DNA of 43,812 bases from an uncultured Lachnospiraceae bacterium (GTDB lineage: Bacteria; Bacillota; Clostridia; Lachnospirales; Lachnospiraceae): the NCBI GenBank assembly GCA_910578115.1, contig CAJTPO010000039.1:1-43812 (forward strand). The letters are read 5' to 3'. Shown piece by piece: positions 42,966 through 43,812 of the stretch. Position numbers and translations under genes: made by a program. The number at the start of each line of letters is the position of its first letter. Within the stretch, counting starts at the first letter, position 1. Below the pieces are notes generated by a model, which worked only from the letters and a program-made list of their open reading frames with translations, ran no database searches and was not told the DNA's origin.

Positions 42966-43025
42966 TCACATTTTTTCTAAGTATCCATATCCCGTACCAT
43001 CATACCACCATGGCATCATTCGACT

Positions 43026-43415
43026 TTATTCAATCTGGGCGATCAGACTCCAAAAAGGGGAACGGCCGCCCTCCTTTTTTCCTGTTCCGTCATAGAAGCT
43101 GACTCTGTCACGATAGTCCGGCACCACCCGCATGATCGAATTTCTGGCCAATGTCTCCTGACTCTTATTGACACAGATGATGTAGCGGCCTTCCTTTAAC
43201 TCCGGCGGGTTCTCCTTTCTGTCCTCCACATTCGTCTCCGCAAGATTCACCGTCGCGATTCCTGCCATAGGAAATTTCTTCTTAAATTTGATATAAAAAG
43301 AGATGCCCTCCCGGAAAAATACTTTCTTGATCCTTTCCTTCGTGCCGCTGTCATAGACTTCACATAATTCGATCTCATTATTTACTTTTACTCTGGACAA
43401 TTTCGATTCTACCAT
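43026..43415 (-). CDS. Hypothetical protein
   Basis: I do not recognise this 129-residue protein. It is basic and soluble, with alternating hydrophobic stretches that suggest a beta-rich domain (KVFFREGISFYIKFKKKFPM, GRYIICVNKS, RDRVSFYDGTGKK). GAGGTAAT lies just before the ATG, which supports translation. The last quarter holds a GGRSPFWSLIAQIE end. Neighbours give no clue. Confidence 0.65.
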   Translation of the reverse strand: MVESKLSRVKVNNEIELCEVYDSGTKERIKKVFFREGISFYIKFKKKFPMAGIATVNLAETNVEDRKENPPELKEGRYIICVNKSQETLARNSIMRVVPDYRDRVSFYDGTGKKEGGRSPFWSLIAQIE

Positions 43416-43812
43416 ATATTACCTCATTTCCGCCGTCTCCAGATCCTGTTCCGACCAAAGACCGCCATCACACGCTATCCCGATAACACTGTCATTTCTG
43501 CTGCTGCACAGACCTTACAGGCCTGCCTTTTATCATATGCTCTCAGTCTGTTTCCAAGTACTCATCCTGTCGTTAGCGACACTCAAAATTTCGCCTTCGT
43601 TCCCGCAGGGCTCCGTATATGGCTTTTGCCGGAAACGGAAGCAGAAATTCGTTACGTCGTTTACTATAACACACCACTTGTGTAAAAATCGTGAAGGAAA
43701 TTGGTAGAATTTCTTAATATTTTCTTACGCCGCAGTATCCGTTACTACTTCTTTATACTATGAAAGTCTCTGACTTTCACAGCATGGATGGCCATGCGGC
43801 CCGCCAGGCGGC
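43416..43812. other. Gene-free right end with small hairpins
   Basis: About 400 bases carry no convincing frame. Near the edge are two short perfect hairpins, tgaaagtc/gactttca (43761-43779) and gcatgg/ccatgc (43782-43797), then a GC-rich end (gcggcccgccaggcggc) that may start a third. They could be a leader or terminator of a gene outside the window. Confidence 0.4.

Overview
The window looks like the chromosome of a gut-type anaerobic Firmicute, most likely a Lachnospiraceae member (class Clostridia). This is inferred from Firmicutes-style Shine-Dalgarno sequences, a CIRCE-controlled groESL operon, the secG-rnr-smpB-ssrA block, DUF4317/LRR_5/TraX-family proteins, an oxygen-sensitive glycyl radical enzyme, and Lpl/Yes-type sugar transport and regulation. 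Nearly all genes lie on the minus strand; only the MATE transporter, the PHP phosphatase and one small coiled-coil gene are on the plus strand. No rRNA, tRNA, CRISPR array, transposase or integrase was recognised.

Layout. (1) 1-1057: an AT-rich, gene-poor edge with one small gene that looks like a truncated excisionase-type HTH joined to unrelated sequence. (2) 1058-5884: an orphan OmpR-type response regulator with a membrane partner, then the trans-translation/RNA-quality block ssrA (tag ANLNINAEDNLAYAA), smpB, rnr, and secG behind its own terminator. (3) 5970-9981: an LRR protein, a MoxR-type AAA+ ATPase and a DUF2201/VWA protein. (4) 10080-19652: TraX-like membrane protein, two metallo-beta-lactamase-fold hydrolases, a bifunctional Rel, groEL/groES with promoter and CIRCE, a degenerate GGDEF protein, a DUF1801 protein with a zinc-ribbon start, and a short DUF4317 protein. 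(5) 20006-21370: a MATE transporter, converging on the next block across a perfect 17-bp inverted repeat. (6) 21421-37882: a 16.5-kb co-directional carbohydrate locus. (7) 38179-41412: glycolytic gap, pgk, tpiA. (8) 41705-43812: PHP histidinol-phosphatase-like protein, two small unknown genes and a gene-free end.

The most interesting part is block 6. In transcription order it holds a zinc-type dehydrogenase, a TIM-barrel sugar isomerase/epimerase, a second dehydrogenase, a YesN/YesM-type two-component system, two CUT1 permeases, a lipoprotein binding protein, a glycyl radical enzyme (GRE), its radical-SAM activase, a UroD/corrinoid-methyltransferase-like protein, and a cytoplasmic beta-helix protein that I recognise as a GH120 beta-xylosidase. 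The simplest reading is that a plant xyloside or xylo-oligosaccharide is sensed, imported and cut inside the cell, after which the released part is redox-converted, isomerised and processed by a GRE of unassigned chemistry. I know of no described pathway combining GH120, GRE and UroD-like proteins. The regulatory pair also carries two marks of instability: an in-frame amber codon cuts the YesN regulator between its receiver and DNA-binding parts, and a run of nine G lies in the sensory domain of the YesM kinase.
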